Part shown: positions 1-8,289 of the stretch, piece by piece
Position numbering within the stretch: the stretch's first letter is position 1
How the letters are laid out: each line of letters starts with the position of its first letter
NCBI GenBank assembly: GCA_030448245.1
Contig: JAUJNH010000005.1
Span: 61,491-111,092, forward strand
DNA length: 49,602 nucleotides
Reading direction: 5' to 3'
Origin: Acidimicrobiales bacterium
Lineage (GTDB): Bacteria > Actinomycetota > Acidimicrobiia > Acidimicrobiales > JAUJNH01
Notes under the pieces: generated by a model
Database searches by the model: none
What the model saw: only the letters and a program-made list of their open reading frames with translations
What the model was told of the DNA's origin: nothing
Position numbers and translations under genes: made by a program

Positions 1-134
1 GGTGCCGGCTCCGGCGCCGGGGCCCCCACGGGGCCGCCGGGGGAGGTCACGTTCGAGCTGGCCGCCACGCCGAGCACGCCGGCTGCGGTGACCAGCACGA
101 CCGCGGCAGCGCGCTTCGCCCGGCCTCCGACCAC
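1..134 (-). CDS. N-terminus of a putative secreted or membrane-anchored protein, truncated by the window edge
   Basis: Only the first 44 or so codons are visible. From the GTG at 132-134 the frame reads a short basic start (VVGGRAKRAAAV), a hydrophobic stretch (VVLVTAAGVLGVAA), then an Ala/Gly/Pro/Ser-rich region, which is the layout of a signal peptide or N-terminal anchor followed by a low-complexity linker. No upstream in-frame ATG or GTG was found closer to the neighbouring gene, and the Shine-Dalgarno match is weak. The gene is divergent from the MerR-type gene, so the roughly 90-bp spacer may carry both promoters. No function can be given from this fragment. Confidence 0.45.
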   Translation of the reverse strand, partial: MVGGRAKRAAAVVLVTAAGVLGVAASSNVTSPGGPVGAPAPEPA

Positions 135-187
135 CCCACCAGCCTGCCCGAGCCGGCCCGCGTCGCAGGGCGCGTCCCCGACGCCCC

Positions 188-217
188 TTCGACTATCGGA
201 GCGGATGCTCGTACGAT
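188..217 (+). promoter_or_regulatory. Candidate promoter and MerR-type operator of the merR-menG pair
   Basis: TTCGAC (188-193) and TACGAT (212-217) are separated by 18 bp. The spacer contains a dyad, GAGC at 199-202 and GCTC at 207-210, with a further offset ATCG/CGAT pair at 195-198 and 214-217. MerR-family activators classically bind a dyad inside a long spacer, so autoregulation is plausible. The -10 ends only 6 bases before the GTG at 224, so the transcript is probably leaderless. The boxes were read by eye. Confidence 0.45.
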
Positions 218-223
218 GCGAGT

Positions 224-970
224 GTGGAGCTGCGGGTGGACGAGCTGGCCGAGCGGGCTGGCGTCTCGGTCGACACCATCCGGTACTACCAGGGCCGGGG
301 CCTCCTCCCCGCCCCGGCCCGGCGGGGCCGCATCGCCCACTACGGGTCGGAGCACCTCGAGCGCCTCGAGCGGATCCGGGGGCTGCAGGGCCAGGGCCTG
401 TCGCTGGCGGCCATCGGCCGCCTCCTGTCGGGCGAGCTGGACCCGAGGGACGAGCCCCTGCTCGCCGCGGTGGCAGGTGCCGGCAGCGCAGGGAGGGGGC
501 CGGCGCTCAGCCTGGCCGAGCTGGCGGACCGCAGCGGCATCCCCCTCGGCCTGCTGCAGGCGGCCGAGCGCGAGGGCCTCATCTCGCCGGTGGGCGGCGG
601 GTACTCGCCGGCCGACGCCGAGGCCGCCCGCGCCGGCCTTCGACTGCTGGAGCTGGGCCTGCCCCTGCCCGAGCTGCTCGTCCTGTCCCGCCGCCACCAC
701 GAGCACGTGCGGTCGGTGGCCGAAGAGGCCGTGGGCCTGTTCGACGACCACATCCGCCGCCCCCTCCGCGGCGGCGACGAGACGGCCGAAGAGGCCGCCC
801 GGCAGCTCGTCGAGGCGTTCCAGGCCATCCTGCCGGCCACGGTGGCGCTGGTCGCCCACCACTTCGAGCGCACGCTGCTGGCCGTCGCCACCGAGCACAT
901 CGAGAAGGTCGGGGGCCCGGACGAGCTGGCCGCCATCGCCGCCGCCACCGACCCCGGCAGCGCGGCGTGA
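224..970 (+). CDS. MerR-family transcriptional regulator
   Basis: This 248-residue protein starts with a typical MerR DNA-binding domain: a helix-turn-helix (LAERAGVSVDTIRYYQGRGLL, broken here as residues about 8-28) followed by the wing (PARRGRIAHYG) and a dimerisation helix. The C-terminal 170 residues contain a second winged-helix-like stretch (LAELADRSGIPLGLLQAAEREGLIS) and then helices with no recognised ligand motif. Its TGA overlaps the GTG of menG (GTGA), so the two are translationally coupled and the regulator probably controls menaquinone biosynthesis or responds to redox or metabolite state. GTG 224 is chosen because it begins the conserved domain and sits just after a -10 box. The effector is unknown. 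Confidence 0.8.
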   Translation: MELRVDELAERAGVSVDTIRYYQGRGLLPAPARRGRIAHYGSEHLERLERIRGLQGQGLSLAAIGRLLSGELDPRDEPLLAAVAGAGSAGRGPALSLAELADRSGIPLGLLQAAEREGLISPVGGGYSPADAEAARAGLRLLELGLPLPELLVLSRRHHEHVRSVAEEAVGLFDDHIRRPLRGGDETAEEAARQLVEAFQAILPATVALVAHHFERTLLAVATEHIEKVGGPDELAAIAAATDPGSAA

Positions 971-1683
971 CCGCGGCCGGCGACGCCCTCCCGCAGGGGG
1001 AAGACAAGCGCAAGGCCGTCCAGGCCATGTTCGACACGATCGCCCCCCGCTACGACCTGGTGAACCGGGTGATGACCTTCCGGATGGACGTGGGGTGGCG
1101 CCGGCGCACCGTTCGCGAGCTGGGCTTGGCGCCGGGCTCGCTCGTCGTCGACCTGGCCTCGGGGACCGGCGACCTGTGCCACGACCTCGACCGGGCGTCG
1201 CTGCGCCCGCTCGCCGTCGACCTGTCGCTCGGGATGCTGCAGCACGCCACCCACGGCTTCCCCCGGGTGCAGGGCGACGGCATGGCCCTCCCCTTCACCA
1301 CGGGCTCGGTCGACGGTGTCGTGTGCGGCTTCGCCCTCAGGAACTTCGTCGCCCTCCCGCCGGTGCTGGCCGAGCTGGCCCGGGTCCTGCGCCCCGGCGG
1401 CCGCATCGCCCTGCTCGACGTCAGCGTCCCGGCCAACCCGCTGCTGCGGTTCGGCCACCGCGCCTACTTCGGCCGGGTGGTGCCGTTGATCGGCGGGCTG
1501 CTCTCCGACGCGAACGCCTACGCCTACCTGCCGAAGTCGGTCGCCTACCTGCCGGCGTCGGCCGACCTGCTGGTCATGGTGCGCGACGCCGGGTTCACCA
1601 CGGTCGAGCGGTCCCAGCTGTCCACCGGCATCAGCCAGCTCATCTGCGCCACCCGCGACCACGACCGTCCCCCCCTCCCGTGA
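967..1683 (+). CDS. menG: Demethylmenaquinone methyltransferase (MenG/UbiE family)
   Basis: This is the SAM-dependent C-methyltransferase that converts demethylmenaquinone to menaquinone, the last step of the pathway, acting at the membrane on a prenylated substrate. The 238-residue product has the UbiE signature near the N-terminus (MFDTIAPRYDLVNRVMTF, residues 21-38), the SAM-binding glycine motif VVDLASGTGDL (60-70), and the family motif GFALRNF followed by LARVLRPGGRIALLD. The length is normal for bacterial MenG. The GTG start overlaps the stop of the preceding MerR gene. With menF, menD, menH, menA, menB and menE nearby, the assignment to menaquinone rather than ubiquinone is safe. Confidence 0.93.
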   Translation: MTAAGDALPQGEDKRKAVQAMFDTIAPRYDLVNRVMTFRMDVGWRRRTVRELGLAPGSLVVDLASGTGDLCHDLDRASLRPLAVDLSLGMLQHATHGFPRVQGDGMALPFTTGSVDGVVCGFALRNFVALPPVLAELARVLRPGGRIALLDVSVPANPLLRFGHRAYFGRVVPLIGGLLSDANAYAYLPKSVAYLPASADLLVMVRDAGFTTVERSQLSTGISQLICATRDHDRPPLP

Positions 1684-1715
1684 GCGAAGCGAACGAGCCG
1701 GTGAGGACCGAGCGT

Positions 1716-1789
1716 CGCCTGCCTGGACCGACGAGCGGGGGAGGCGAGCACCCCGGGCTCGCCGGAGGAGCGACGAGGCAAGGCAGGCG
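1716..1789. repeat. Nested inverted repeats between menG and menF
   Basis: The outer arms CGCCTGCCT (1716-1724) and AGGCAGGCG (1781-1789) are perfect 9-bp complements. Inside them GGCGAGC (1743-1749) and GCTCGCC (1757-1763) form a 7-bp stem with a 7-base loop. In RNA this would give a two-level hairpin ending 16 bases before the menF ATG. It may be a terminator of the merR-menG transcript or a structured menF leader; there is no T tract. Confidence 0.4.
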
Positions 1790-1805
1790 GACAGCCAGGG
1801 ACGAC

Positions 1806-3017
1806 ATGCGGCGGGAGGCGCAGGCGACTGCGCCGGTCACCGCGCTCCGGGCCGTCACCCGCCGGGTGGCGCCGGGCACCTGGGCCTCGCACCCGTGGCG
1901 GGTCGATCCCGACGTGCTGTTCGAGCGCGACGGGTGGGGGTTCGCCGGTCGGGGTGCTGCCGTGCGGGTGCCGGCGGCGGTCGTGGCGTCGGCGCTGGCC
2001 TCGTTCGACGTGGACGACGAGGTGGGACGGCCCGGCGCCGGGCCGGTCGCCTTTGCCGCCCTGCCCTTCGCCGCCGACGCTCCCGCCGAGTTCGTCGTGC
2101 CCGCCGGCCTGGTCGTGCGCAGCCCCGACGGCACCGAGTGGGCGACGCTCATCGACGGGGTCGACGTCCGGCCCGACCGAGCCTGGGGCCCCGAACCCGA
2201 CGGCTTCAGCCTTCGGTCACCGGTGCCCCACGAGCAGTGGGAGGCGGCCGTCGCGGCCGCCATGGCCCGCATCGACGCCGGCGAGGTCACCAAGGTGGTG
2301 CTGGCCCGGGAGGTGGTGGTCGAGGCCAACCGTCCGATCGTGGTGCCGACGGTGCTGCGCCGCCTCCGGGCCCTCTACCCGTCGTGCACGACGTTCCTGG
2401 TCGACGGGTTCCTGGGGGCGAGCCCCGAGGTGCTGGTGGCCCGCTCGGGCTCCGCCGTGCGCAGCCGGCCGCTGGGCGGCACCCGGCCCCACAGCGGCGA
2501 CCCCGCGGTCGACGCCGACCAGGCGGCCCAGCTGCTGGCCAGCGACAAGGAACGGCGCGAGCACGCAGTCATCGTCGAGGCGGTGGCTGCCGCCCTGGCC
2601 CCCCGCTGCGACCACCTCGACGTCCCCGCAACCCCGTCGATCGTGCAGCTTCGCAACGTCCTCCACCTGGGGACGCCGATCGAGGGGCGCTTGACGGACC
2701 CGGCGCCGACGGTGCTCGAGCTGGGCCGGCTGCTGCACCCCACGCCGGCCGTCGGCGGCGCCCCCCGAGAGGCGGCGCTCACGCTGATCGACGAGCTGGA
2801 GCAGGCCGACCGGGGCCGCTACGCCGGTCCCGTGGGCTGGGTCGACCGCCACGGCGACGGCGAGCTCGTCCTCGGCATCCGGTCGGCGGCCGTCGACGGC
2901 AGCCGGGCCTCGATGTGGGCCGGCGTCGGCGTCGTCGTCGGCTCTGAGACGGCCGCCGAGCTGGCCGAGACGCAGTTCAAGCTCCAGGCGCTCCTCGCCG
3001 CCATCGTCCGCCCCTGA
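1806..3017 (+). CDS. menF: Isochorismate synthase (menaquinone-specific, MenF/EntC family)
   Basis: This enzyme isomerises chorismate to isochorismate, the entry reaction of classical menaquinone synthesis. The 403-residue protein carries the chorismate-utilising enzyme core in its C-terminal two thirds: KVVLAREV, LGASPEVLV, SRPLGGTRP, SDKERREHAVIVE, LRNVLHLGTPIEG, HPTPAVGGAPREAAL, RGRYAGPVGW and the C-terminal VGSETAAELAETQFK. These motifs include the Mg-binding acidic residues and the catalytic site of the family. ATG 1806 has a weak purine-rich upstream stretch (CCAGGGACG). A salicylate or siderophore role (EntC) cannot be excluded by sequence, but the flanking men genes make MenF by far the likeliest. 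Confidence 0.9.
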   Translation: MRREAQATAPVTALRAVTRRVAPGTWASHPWRVDPDVLFERDGWGFAGRGAAVRVPAAVVASALASFDVDDEVGRPGAGPVAFAALPFAADAPAEFVVPAGLVVRSPDGTEWATLIDGVDVRPDRAWGPEPDGFSLRSPVPHEQWEAAVAAAMARIDAGEVTKVVLAREVVVEANRPIVVPTVLRRLRALYPSCTTFLVDGFLGASPEVLVARSGSAVRSRPLGGTRPHSGDPAVDADQAAQLLASDKERREHAVIVEAVAAALAPRCDHLDVPATPSIVQLRNVLHLGTPIEGRLTDPAPTVLELGRLLHPTPAVGGAPREAALTLIDELEQADRGRYAGPVGWVDRHGDGELVLGIRSAAVDGSRASMWAGVGVVVGSETAAELAETQFKLQALLAAIVRP

Positions 3018-3081
3018 CCGAGGCGTTCAACCGCGGTGGGGCCGGAGGCACCTGCCGCGCTGCTGCGCCGCTGGACGCGGC

Positions 3082-3915
3082 TCAGGCCGTGAAGCCGAGG
3101 ATGCCCGTCTCGACGATCGCCCGGCTGAACGGCCGGACCAGGGCTCGCAGGCGGGTGCAGCCGTCCTCGCCCAGCGGGAGCCAGGCCGGCAGCGCCAGCT
3201 CGTCGGTGCGCTCCTCGATGCCGTCGCGCAGGGCTCGGCCGGCGTCGGTCGAGCCGCCGTCGGGCGCCACCAGGCCCCGCTCGGCCAGGCCGGCGGTGGC
3301 CGCCTGCCACGCTTCATCCGACCAGCCCCGGTTCGCCTGGAGGAACCGGCGGCCGACCTCGCCCTGTGAGGCGTGGAGGACGAGCGACTCGAGGGGCCCG
3401 ACGCCGGCGGCCAGCAGGCAGGCGACATGGCCGTCGCCGCGGTGCTCGCGCAGCAGCGTGACGGCGTGCCACAGCACGAGGTGTGGCTCGTCGGGCCAGG
3501 CCAGCGAGGCATGGCCGGCGAACAGGGGGCGGCCGGCAGCCGGAGCCGCCTCGGCCGCCACCCGGGCCAGAGCCGCCGCCTCCTGCACCTCTGGGCCTGC
3601 CAGCGCCGTACCGAACAGGCGGTGGAGGGCCACGTCGATGCCGGCGAGGCGGGCCGCCACCACCTGCTCCGGGCTCACCACCGACCACACGCCGGCCAGC
3701 GCCTGGTGCACCAGCGCAGGGTCGAAGCCGTAGAACGTGGCCACGACCACCTCGGCCGGCACCGTGCCCATGGCCGCCGAACGGGACGCCAGGTAGCCGG
3801 CCGACCTCGACAGGCCCAGGGCCGCGTAGCAGTCCTCGGGCTCGGCCGCGAAGTTCACCAGGCTGTGGAAGGGCTCGAGGGTCCTCCAGGTCTTGCGGGC
3901 GACGATCGGGAGCAC
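3082..3915 (-). CDS. SCO6745/SalK-like helical protein of unknown role
   Basis: The 277-residue product resembles the actinobacterial SCO6745-like (SalK) family: an N-terminal KTWRTLEPFHSLVNFAAE segment, an Ala-rich helical middle (FYGFDPALVHQALAGVWSVVSPEQVVAARLAG split across helices), and a C-terminal winged-helix-like part (ATAGLAERGLVAPDGGSTDAGRALRDGIEERTDELA). There are no catalytic motifs that I recognise. It starts at a GTG only 9 bp after the menD stop on the same strand, so it is very probably co-transcribed and translationally coupled with menD. That placement suggests a link to menaquinone metabolism, but the function is unknown. SalK homologues occur in some natural-product clusters, which is known only at the family level. 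Confidence 0.7.
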   Translation of the reverse strand: MLPIVARKTWRTLEPFHSLVNFAAEPEDCYAALGLSRSAGYLASRSAAMGTVPAEVVVATFYGFDPALVHQALAGVWSVVSPEQVVAARLAGIDVALHRLFGTALAGPEVQEAAALARVAAEAAPAAGRPLFAGHASLAWPDEPHLVLWHAVTLLREHRGDGHVACLLAAGVGPLESLVLHASQGEVGRRFLQANRGWSDEAWQAATAGLAERGLVAPDGGSTDAGRALRDGIEERTDELALPAWLPLGEDGCTRLRALVRPFSRAIVETGILGFTA

Positions 3916-3924
3916 GAGGCGACG

Positions 3925-5604
3925 CTAGGGGCGCCCGGCCAGGGCTTGGCCTACGGCGTCCGCCAGCTCCTGGTGCAGCTGCACGTTGGCGGCCCGGTCG
4001 GTGCGGGCCACCAGCAGCCGCACCCCTCCCGCGGCGGTCGCCTCGTCCAGGCGTGCGCCAAGCTCGGCCGCGGTCGTCACGTCGACCGACGGGATCCCGT
4101 GCGCCCCGGCCAGGGCGTGCAGGTCGACGGGTTGGGGCGTGCCGAACAGCAGCTCGAACCGCTCGGGGGGCAGCGAGGCGGCCTGGGGCAGGAACGAGAA
4201 GATGCCGCCGCCGTGGTTGTCGATCACGACCAGGGCCAGCGAGCAGGGGCGGTCGGTGAGGCCGACGAGGCCCGCGCCGTCGTGCAGGAGGGCCAGGTCG
4301 CCCACGAGCGCGGCGGTGGTCTGGCCGCCTCGGCCCAGAGCGACCCCCAGGGCGGTGGAGGTGACGCCGTCGATGCCGTTGGCTCCCCGGTTGGCGTGGA
4401 ACCGGAGGCCCTGGCGGGGCTCGGCGAACCACTCGACGTCTCGGATCGGCATCGACGACGAGACGAAGAGGGCGGCCCCATCGGGCAGCTGGGCAGCCAG
4501 GCTCCGGGCCAGGCCCGGCTCGGTCACCTCGGGATGGTCGGCCAGGACCTTGGTGATGGCCTGCTGGGCAGTGGCCTCCGCCTGCTGCCAGCCGGCCAGC
4601 CAGCCGGGGTCGGGCGGGGCGAGGAGACCCTGCCACCTCCGCAGCACGGCGTCCGGACGGCCGGGGAGGAAGGCGCCGGCCCGGCGGGCAGGGTCGAGCC
4701 AGCGCCCGCCCTCGTCGACCAGCACGTGCAGGGCGTCGCCCCGGTCGAACCACTGGCCCAGCGCCCGGGAGGAGGGCGGCCGGCCCAGGTGGAGGACCAG
4801 GTCCGGCCCCAGCTCGCCGACGGCCGGCATGTGCCGGGTTATGGCGTCAAAGGCGGCGACGGTGGCCGGACCCGGCACCCTCCAGCCCGAGAGCGGGTCG
4901 GCCAGGACGGGCCACCGGCCGGCCGAGGCTGCCTCGGCCGCCGCGGGGGCGCACCCCTCGCCGGCCACCACCAGGACCCTGCGGCGGCCGGCGACGTCGA
5001 GGTCCTCCCCCAGCCCCGGCTCGTCCGCGGCCGCCAGCCGCTGGTGCCAGGGCCGGCCGCCGCTGCGGGCCAGCGGGAGCTCGCCGGCCTCTTCGAGGAG
5101 CGGCTCGCGGAACCGGAGGTTGAGGTGCACCGGTCCCCGCTGCGCTTCGACGGCGCCACGGCTGCCGAGGCTGCGCCAGGAGCTCGCCGGCCACGCCAGC
5201 GGGTCGATGTCGGCGGCCCACACGGGCGAGACGCCGTACAGCCCGACCTGCTCGATGGCCTGGGGGGCGCCGACCCGGTGCAGCTCGGGGGGCCGGTCGG
5301 CCGTGCACACCAGCAGGGGCACGTGGGACAGGCCGGCCTCGGCGACGGCGGGGTGGAAGTTGGCCGCAGCCGTGCCGCTCGTGCACAGGAGCACCGCCGG
5401 GGTGCCGGTGGCCCGCCCGATGCCGACGGCCACGAACGCCGCCGACCGCTCGTCGAGCACCACGTGGAGGGCCAGCTCCGGCCGGGCGGCCAGGGCCAGG
5501 GCCAGCGGGGTCGAGCGCGACCCCGGCGCCACCACGGCGTGAGCCGTCCCGTGGCGCACCCACTCGTCGACCAGCGCGGCACACAGGCCGGCCTGCGCGC
5601 TCAT
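3925..5604 (-). CDS. menD: 2-succinyl-5-enolpyruvyl-6-hydroxy-3-cyclohexene-1-carboxylate synthase
   Basis: MenD is the thiamine-diphosphate enzyme that joins isochorismate and 2-oxoglutarate to make SEPHCHC. The 559-residue protein has the expected three-domain layout: an N-terminal pyrimidine-binding domain with VVAPGSRSTPLALAL and LDERSAAFVAVGIGRATG, the LLCTSGTAAANFHPAV motif, a central domain, and a C-terminal diphosphate-binding domain with GDLALLHDGAGL and the metal-binding region VIDNHGGGIFSFLPQ. Its length fits the family. The ATG at 5602-5604 faces menH divergently across 68 bp, and the SCO6745-like gene follows 9 bp after the stop. Confidence 0.95.
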   Translation of the reverse strand: MSAQAGLCAALVDEWVRHGTAHAVVAPGSRSTPLALALAARPELALHVVLDERSAAFVAVGIGRATGTPAVLLCTSGTAAANFHPAVAEAGLSHVPLLVCTADRPPELHRVGAPQAIEQVGLYGVSPVWAADIDPLAWPASSWRSLGSRGAVEAQRGPVHLNLRFREPLLEEAGELPLARSGGRPWHQRLAAADEPGLGEDLDVAGRRRVLVVAGEGCAPAAAEAASAGRWPVLADPLSGWRVPGPATVAAFDAITRHMPAVGELGPDLVLHLGRPPSSRALGQWFDRGDALHVLVDEGGRWLDPARRAGAFLPGRPDAVLRRWQGLLAPPDPGWLAGWQQAEATAQQAITKVLADHPEVTEPGLARSLAAQLPDGAALFVSSSMPIRDVEWFAEPRQGLRFHANRGANGIDGVTSTALGVALGRGGQTTAALVGDLALLHDGAGLVGLTDRPCSLALVVIDNHGGGIFSFLPQAASLPPERFELLFGTPQPVDLHALAGAHGIPSVDVTTAAELGARLDEATAAGGVRLLVARTDRAANVQLHQELADAVGQALAGRP

Positions 5605-5672
5605 GGGGCGGCCCGTCGCATCCCCGTCGGGGGGTGTCGCGGGGCCGGAGGAGTGCCTCCCTGCGGGCTCCT

Positions 5673-6467
5673 ATGGTCGCGGTCGTGCTGGCGAGCGAGG
5701 TGGTGGGGGGGGATCGGCTGGATTCGGGACCACCGCTGGCCCTGGTGCACGGCTTCACCCAGACCCGGAGGTCCTGGGCGCCGCTGGCCGAGCGGCTGGC
5801 CGCCACCCGCCCGGTGGTGCTGGTGGACGCCCCGGGGCACGGAGGATCGGCCGACCAGCGCCTGAACCTGTGGAGCGCCGGGCGGGAGCTGGTGCGCACC
5901 GTGGGCGAGGCCGACCTGCTGGGCTACTCGATGGGCGCCCGCATCTGCCTGCACGCAGCCCTGGGGTCGCCCGACCAGGTCCGCCGGCTCGTCCTGGTGG
6001 GCGCCACGGCCGGGATCCCCGACCCCGGGGCTCGGGCCCGGCGGCGGGCCGACGACCTGGCCCTGGCCGACTCGATCGAGCAAGGGGGTGACCGGGCGCT
6101 CCCGGCGTTCTTCGAGCGCTGGCTGGCCGGCCCGCTGTTCGAGGGCCTGAGCGCCGACGCCGCCGGCGTGGAGGAGCGGCTGGCCAACACCGCCGCCGGC
6201 CTCGCCGCCTCGCTGCGGCTGTGCGGCACCGGCACCCAGGACCCGCTGGACGAGCGGCTGGGCCAGCTGGCGATGCCGGTGCTGCTGGTGGCGGGCGAGC
6301 GCGATGCCAAGTTCCGAGCCGAGGCCGAGCGCCTCGCCGCTGGCATCCCCGGGGCCGAGACGGTGGTGGTCGAGGACGCCGGTCACGCCTGCCACCTCGA
6401 GCAGCCCGACGCCTTCTTCCACCTGGTCGACGCCTGGCTCACGAGGACAGCACCAGCCCCAGCGTGA
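5673..6467 (+). CDS. menH: SHCHC synthase, alpha/beta hydrolase (MenH)
   Basis: MenH eliminates pyruvate from SEPHCHC to give SHCHC. The 264-residue protein has an alpha/beta-hydrolase fold with the oxyanion region LVHGFTQTRRSW, the nucleophile elbow GYSMGAR (Ser86), an acidic residue in LLVAGERDAKF (Asp211) and the catalytic His in EDAGHACHLEQP (His238). These give a complete triad. The start is uncertain: ATG 5673 lies inside a TATGGT sequence (5672-5677) that could itself be a -10 box, in which case a leaderless start at GTG 5685 is possible. The 3' end overlaps convergently with menA by 29 bp. A generic hydrolase is the alternative, but the men context is strong. Confidence 0.87.
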   Translation: MVAVVLASEVVGGDRLDSGPPLALVHGFTQTRRSWAPLAERLAATRPVVLVDAPGHGGSADQRLNLWSAGRELVRTVGEADLLGYSMGARICLHAALGSPDQVRRLVLVGATAGIPDPGARARRRADDLALADSIEQGGDRALPAFFERWLAGPLFEGLSADAAGVEERLANTAAGLAASLRLCGTGTQDPLDERLGQLAMPVLLVAGERDAKFRAEAERLAAGIPGAETVVVEDAGHACHLEQPDAFFHLVDAWLTRTAPAPA

Positions 6468-7320
6468 GCAGGGCGCCAAAGGCGAGCTGCACCTTTCCCG
6501 TGGCCCCCAGCACGGGGATGAGGCCCGGTCCCTGGGCGCCGCTGCGCACGGCCCGGAGGGCAGGCAGGCTGGCGGCGACCGCAACGACCGCCACGACCGG
6601 CACCACGCTGCGGGCCACGACCGCCACCACCGCGGCCAGGGCGCAGGCCCCGACGACGAGGACCGCGAACAGCACCCGGGTCGACCGGTCGCCCAGGCGC
6701 ACGGCCAGCGTGCGCTTGCCGGCCACGGTGTCGCTGGGGATGTCACGCAGGTTGTTCACTACCAGGAGGGCGCAGGCGAGCATGCCGACGGGAATCGACG
6801 TCACCAGGGCCAGCGCCGTCAGGTCCTCCGTCTGGACGAACGCCGTGCCGGCCGTGGCCACCAGGCCGAAGAAGACGAAGACGAACAGCTCGCCGAGGCC
6901 GGCGTAGCCGTAGGGCCTCGGGCCCCCGGTGTAGAACCAGGCGGCCAGGACGGCGGCGGCGCCGACCGGGACGAGCCAGAGCGTCGTGGTGAAGGTGAGC
7001 ACCAGGCCGGCGGCGGCCGCCACTGCGAACGAGAGCAGGGCAGCCCGCTTCACGGCTTCGGCCGGCCTCACCCCGCCCCCCACCAGCCGGGCCGGGCCGA
7101 CCCTGTCGTCGTCGGTGCCCCGCACCCCGTCGGAGTAGTCGTTGGCGTAGTTCACCCCCACCTGCAGTGCGAGCGAGACCACCAGCGCCAGCGCCGCCTT
7201 CCACCAGACGGCACCGTGCTCGTGGACGGCCACCCCGGTGCCCACCGCGACGGGCACGATCGCTGCGGGCAGCGTCCGGGGCCGGGCCCCCGCCACCCAC
7301 GGGCTGGTTCCTCGGCTCAC
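6439..7320 (-). CDS. menA: 1,4-dihydroxy-2-naphthoate polyprenyltransferase
   Basis: MenA is the integral-membrane UbiA-family prenyltransferase that attaches the isoprenoid chain to DHNA. The 293-residue protein begins [20 protein letters not shown], has the first Asp-rich motif in [16 protein letters not shown] and the second in [18 protein letters not shown], and about eight hydrophobic segments. GTG 7318-7320 overlaps the menB TGA (GTGA), so the two are coupled; this start also fits the family N-terminus, while any longer reading frame upstream only mirrors menB. Its 3' end overlaps menH convergently by 29 bp, so the two transcripts are antisense to each other there. Confidence 0.92.
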   Translation of the reverse strand: MSRGTSPWVAGARPRTLPAAIVPVAVGTGVAVHEHGAVWWKAALALVVSLALQVGVNYANDYSDGVRGTDDDRVGPARLVGGGVRPAEAVKRAALLSFAVAAAAGLVLTFTTTLWLVPVGAAAVLAAWFYTGGPRPYGYAGLGELFVFVFFGLVATAGTAFVQTEDLTALALVTSIPVGMLACALLVVNNLRDIPSDTVAGKRTLAVRLGDRSTRVLFAVLVVGACALAAVVAVVARSVVPVVAVVAVAASLPALRAVRSGAQGPGLIPVLGATGKVQLAFGALLTLGLVLSS

Positions 7321-8237
7321 GGCCGCCGCGGGAACGTTTCGGTGTCGGCGTAGGGGAGGCCGGCCTTTTGGACAAAGGCGTCGCGGCCGGCCTGCGCCTC
7401 CTCGGACAGGTAGAAGAGCAGGGTGGCGTCGCCGGCCAGCTGCTGGATCCCGGCCAGCCCGTCGTCGGCCGCGTTGTGCGAGGCCTTCAGCAGCCGCAGG
7501 GCCAGCGGCGACAGCTGCAGCATCTCCCGGGACCACTGCACGGCCTCGGCTTCGAGCCGCTCGACCGGCACCACGGTGTTGACCAGGCCCATGGCCAGGG
7601 CCTCCTCGGCGTCGTACTGGCGGCACAGGAACCAGATCTCCCGCGCCTTTTTCTGGCCCACCATGCGGGCCAGCAGCCCCGAGCCGTAGCCGCCGTCGAA
7701 GCTGCCGACCTTGGGCCCGGTCTGGCCGAAGCGGGCGTTCTCGGCGGCGATCGTGAGGTCGCAGACGACGTGCAGCACGTGGCCGCCGCCGATGGCGTAC
7801 CCGGCGACGGCGGCCACCACGGGCTTGGGGCAGCGGCGGATCTGGATCTGCAGGTCGAGGACGTTGAGGCGGCCCACACCCTTCTGCGCCACCTCGTCGT
7901 CGCCGAGATAGCCGTCGTTGCCACGGATGCGCTGGTCACCACCCGAGCAGAAGGCCAGCTCGCCCTGCCCCGTGAAGATGATCACGCCGACGGTCGTGTC
8001 GTCCTGGGCCCGGCGGAAGGCGTCCTGCAGCTCGAACAGCGTCTGGGGGCGGAAGGCGTTGCGCACCTCGGGCCGGTCGATGGTGATCTTGGCGATGCGC
8101 GGGCTGCGCTCGACGGCGAACGCCGGAGCCGTCTCGAAGCGGATGTCGCCGTAGGCCGTGACCTGCTCCCAGGCGGGCACCGGGGGGAGGTCGGAGAAGT
8201 CGGGGACGGGCTTCGGCTTCATCTCCGGCGTCGGCAC
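7317..8237 (-). CDS. menB: 1,4-dihydroxy-2-naphthoyl-CoA synthase
   Basis: MenB is the crotonase-fold enzyme that closes the second ring of o-succinylbenzoyl-CoA. The protein is about 306 residues and carries the crotonase motifs [35 protein letters not shown], the active-site loop [20 protein letters not shown] and the MenB-specific [16 protein letters not shown], followed by the C-terminal helical region. GTG 8237 is preferred because GGGAG lies 6 bases upstream; a TTG at 8240 and an ATG at 8222 are alternatives. It is divergent from menE, with a palindromic site between them, and coupled to menA through a GTGA overlap. Confidence 0.95.
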   Translation of the reverse strand: MPTPEMKPKPVPDFSDLPPVPAWEQVTAYGDIRFETAPAFAVERSPRIAKITIDRPEVRNAFRPQTLFELQDAFRRAQDDTTVGVIIFTGQGELAFCSGGDQRIRGNDGYLGDDEVAQKGVGRLNVLDLQIQIRRCPKPVVAAVAGYAIGGGHVLHVVCDLTIAAENARFGQTGPKVGSFDGGYGSGLLARMVGQKKAREIWFLCRQYDAEEALAMGLVNTVVPVERLEAEAVQWSREMLQLSPLALRLLKASHNAADDGLAGIQQLAGDATLLFYLSEEAQAGRDAFVQKAGLPYADTETFPRRP

Positions 8238-8255
8238 CAACGGCTCCCATCGTGT

Positions 8256-8267
8256 GAGTGATCACTC
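8256..8267. promoter_or_regulatory. Perfect 12-bp palindrome (candidate operator) in the divergent menB/menE promoter region
   Basis: GAGTGATCACTC at 8256-8267 is a perfect palindrome in a spacer of only about 50 bp between menB and menE. It overlaps the position where the menE -35 would be, 17 bp from the -10 at 8277, and lies about 20 bases upstream of the menB start. A repressor dimer bound here could shut both genes. The cognate regulator is not known; the MerR gene at 224 is one candidate but MerR sites are usually spaced differently. Confidence 0.5.
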
Positions 8268-8276
8268 GAACGGTCC

Positions 8277-8282
8277 TACGCT
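8277..8282 (+). promoter_or_regulatory. Candidate -10 box of menE
   Basis: TACGCT fits the TANNNT pattern and ends 7 bases before the GTG at 8290. No Shine-Dalgarno fits in that space, so menE is probably read from a leaderless mRNA. No good -35 is visible; the expected place is occupied by the edge of the palindrome at 8256-8267. Confidence 0.45.
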
Positions 8283-8289
8283 ACCCAGG

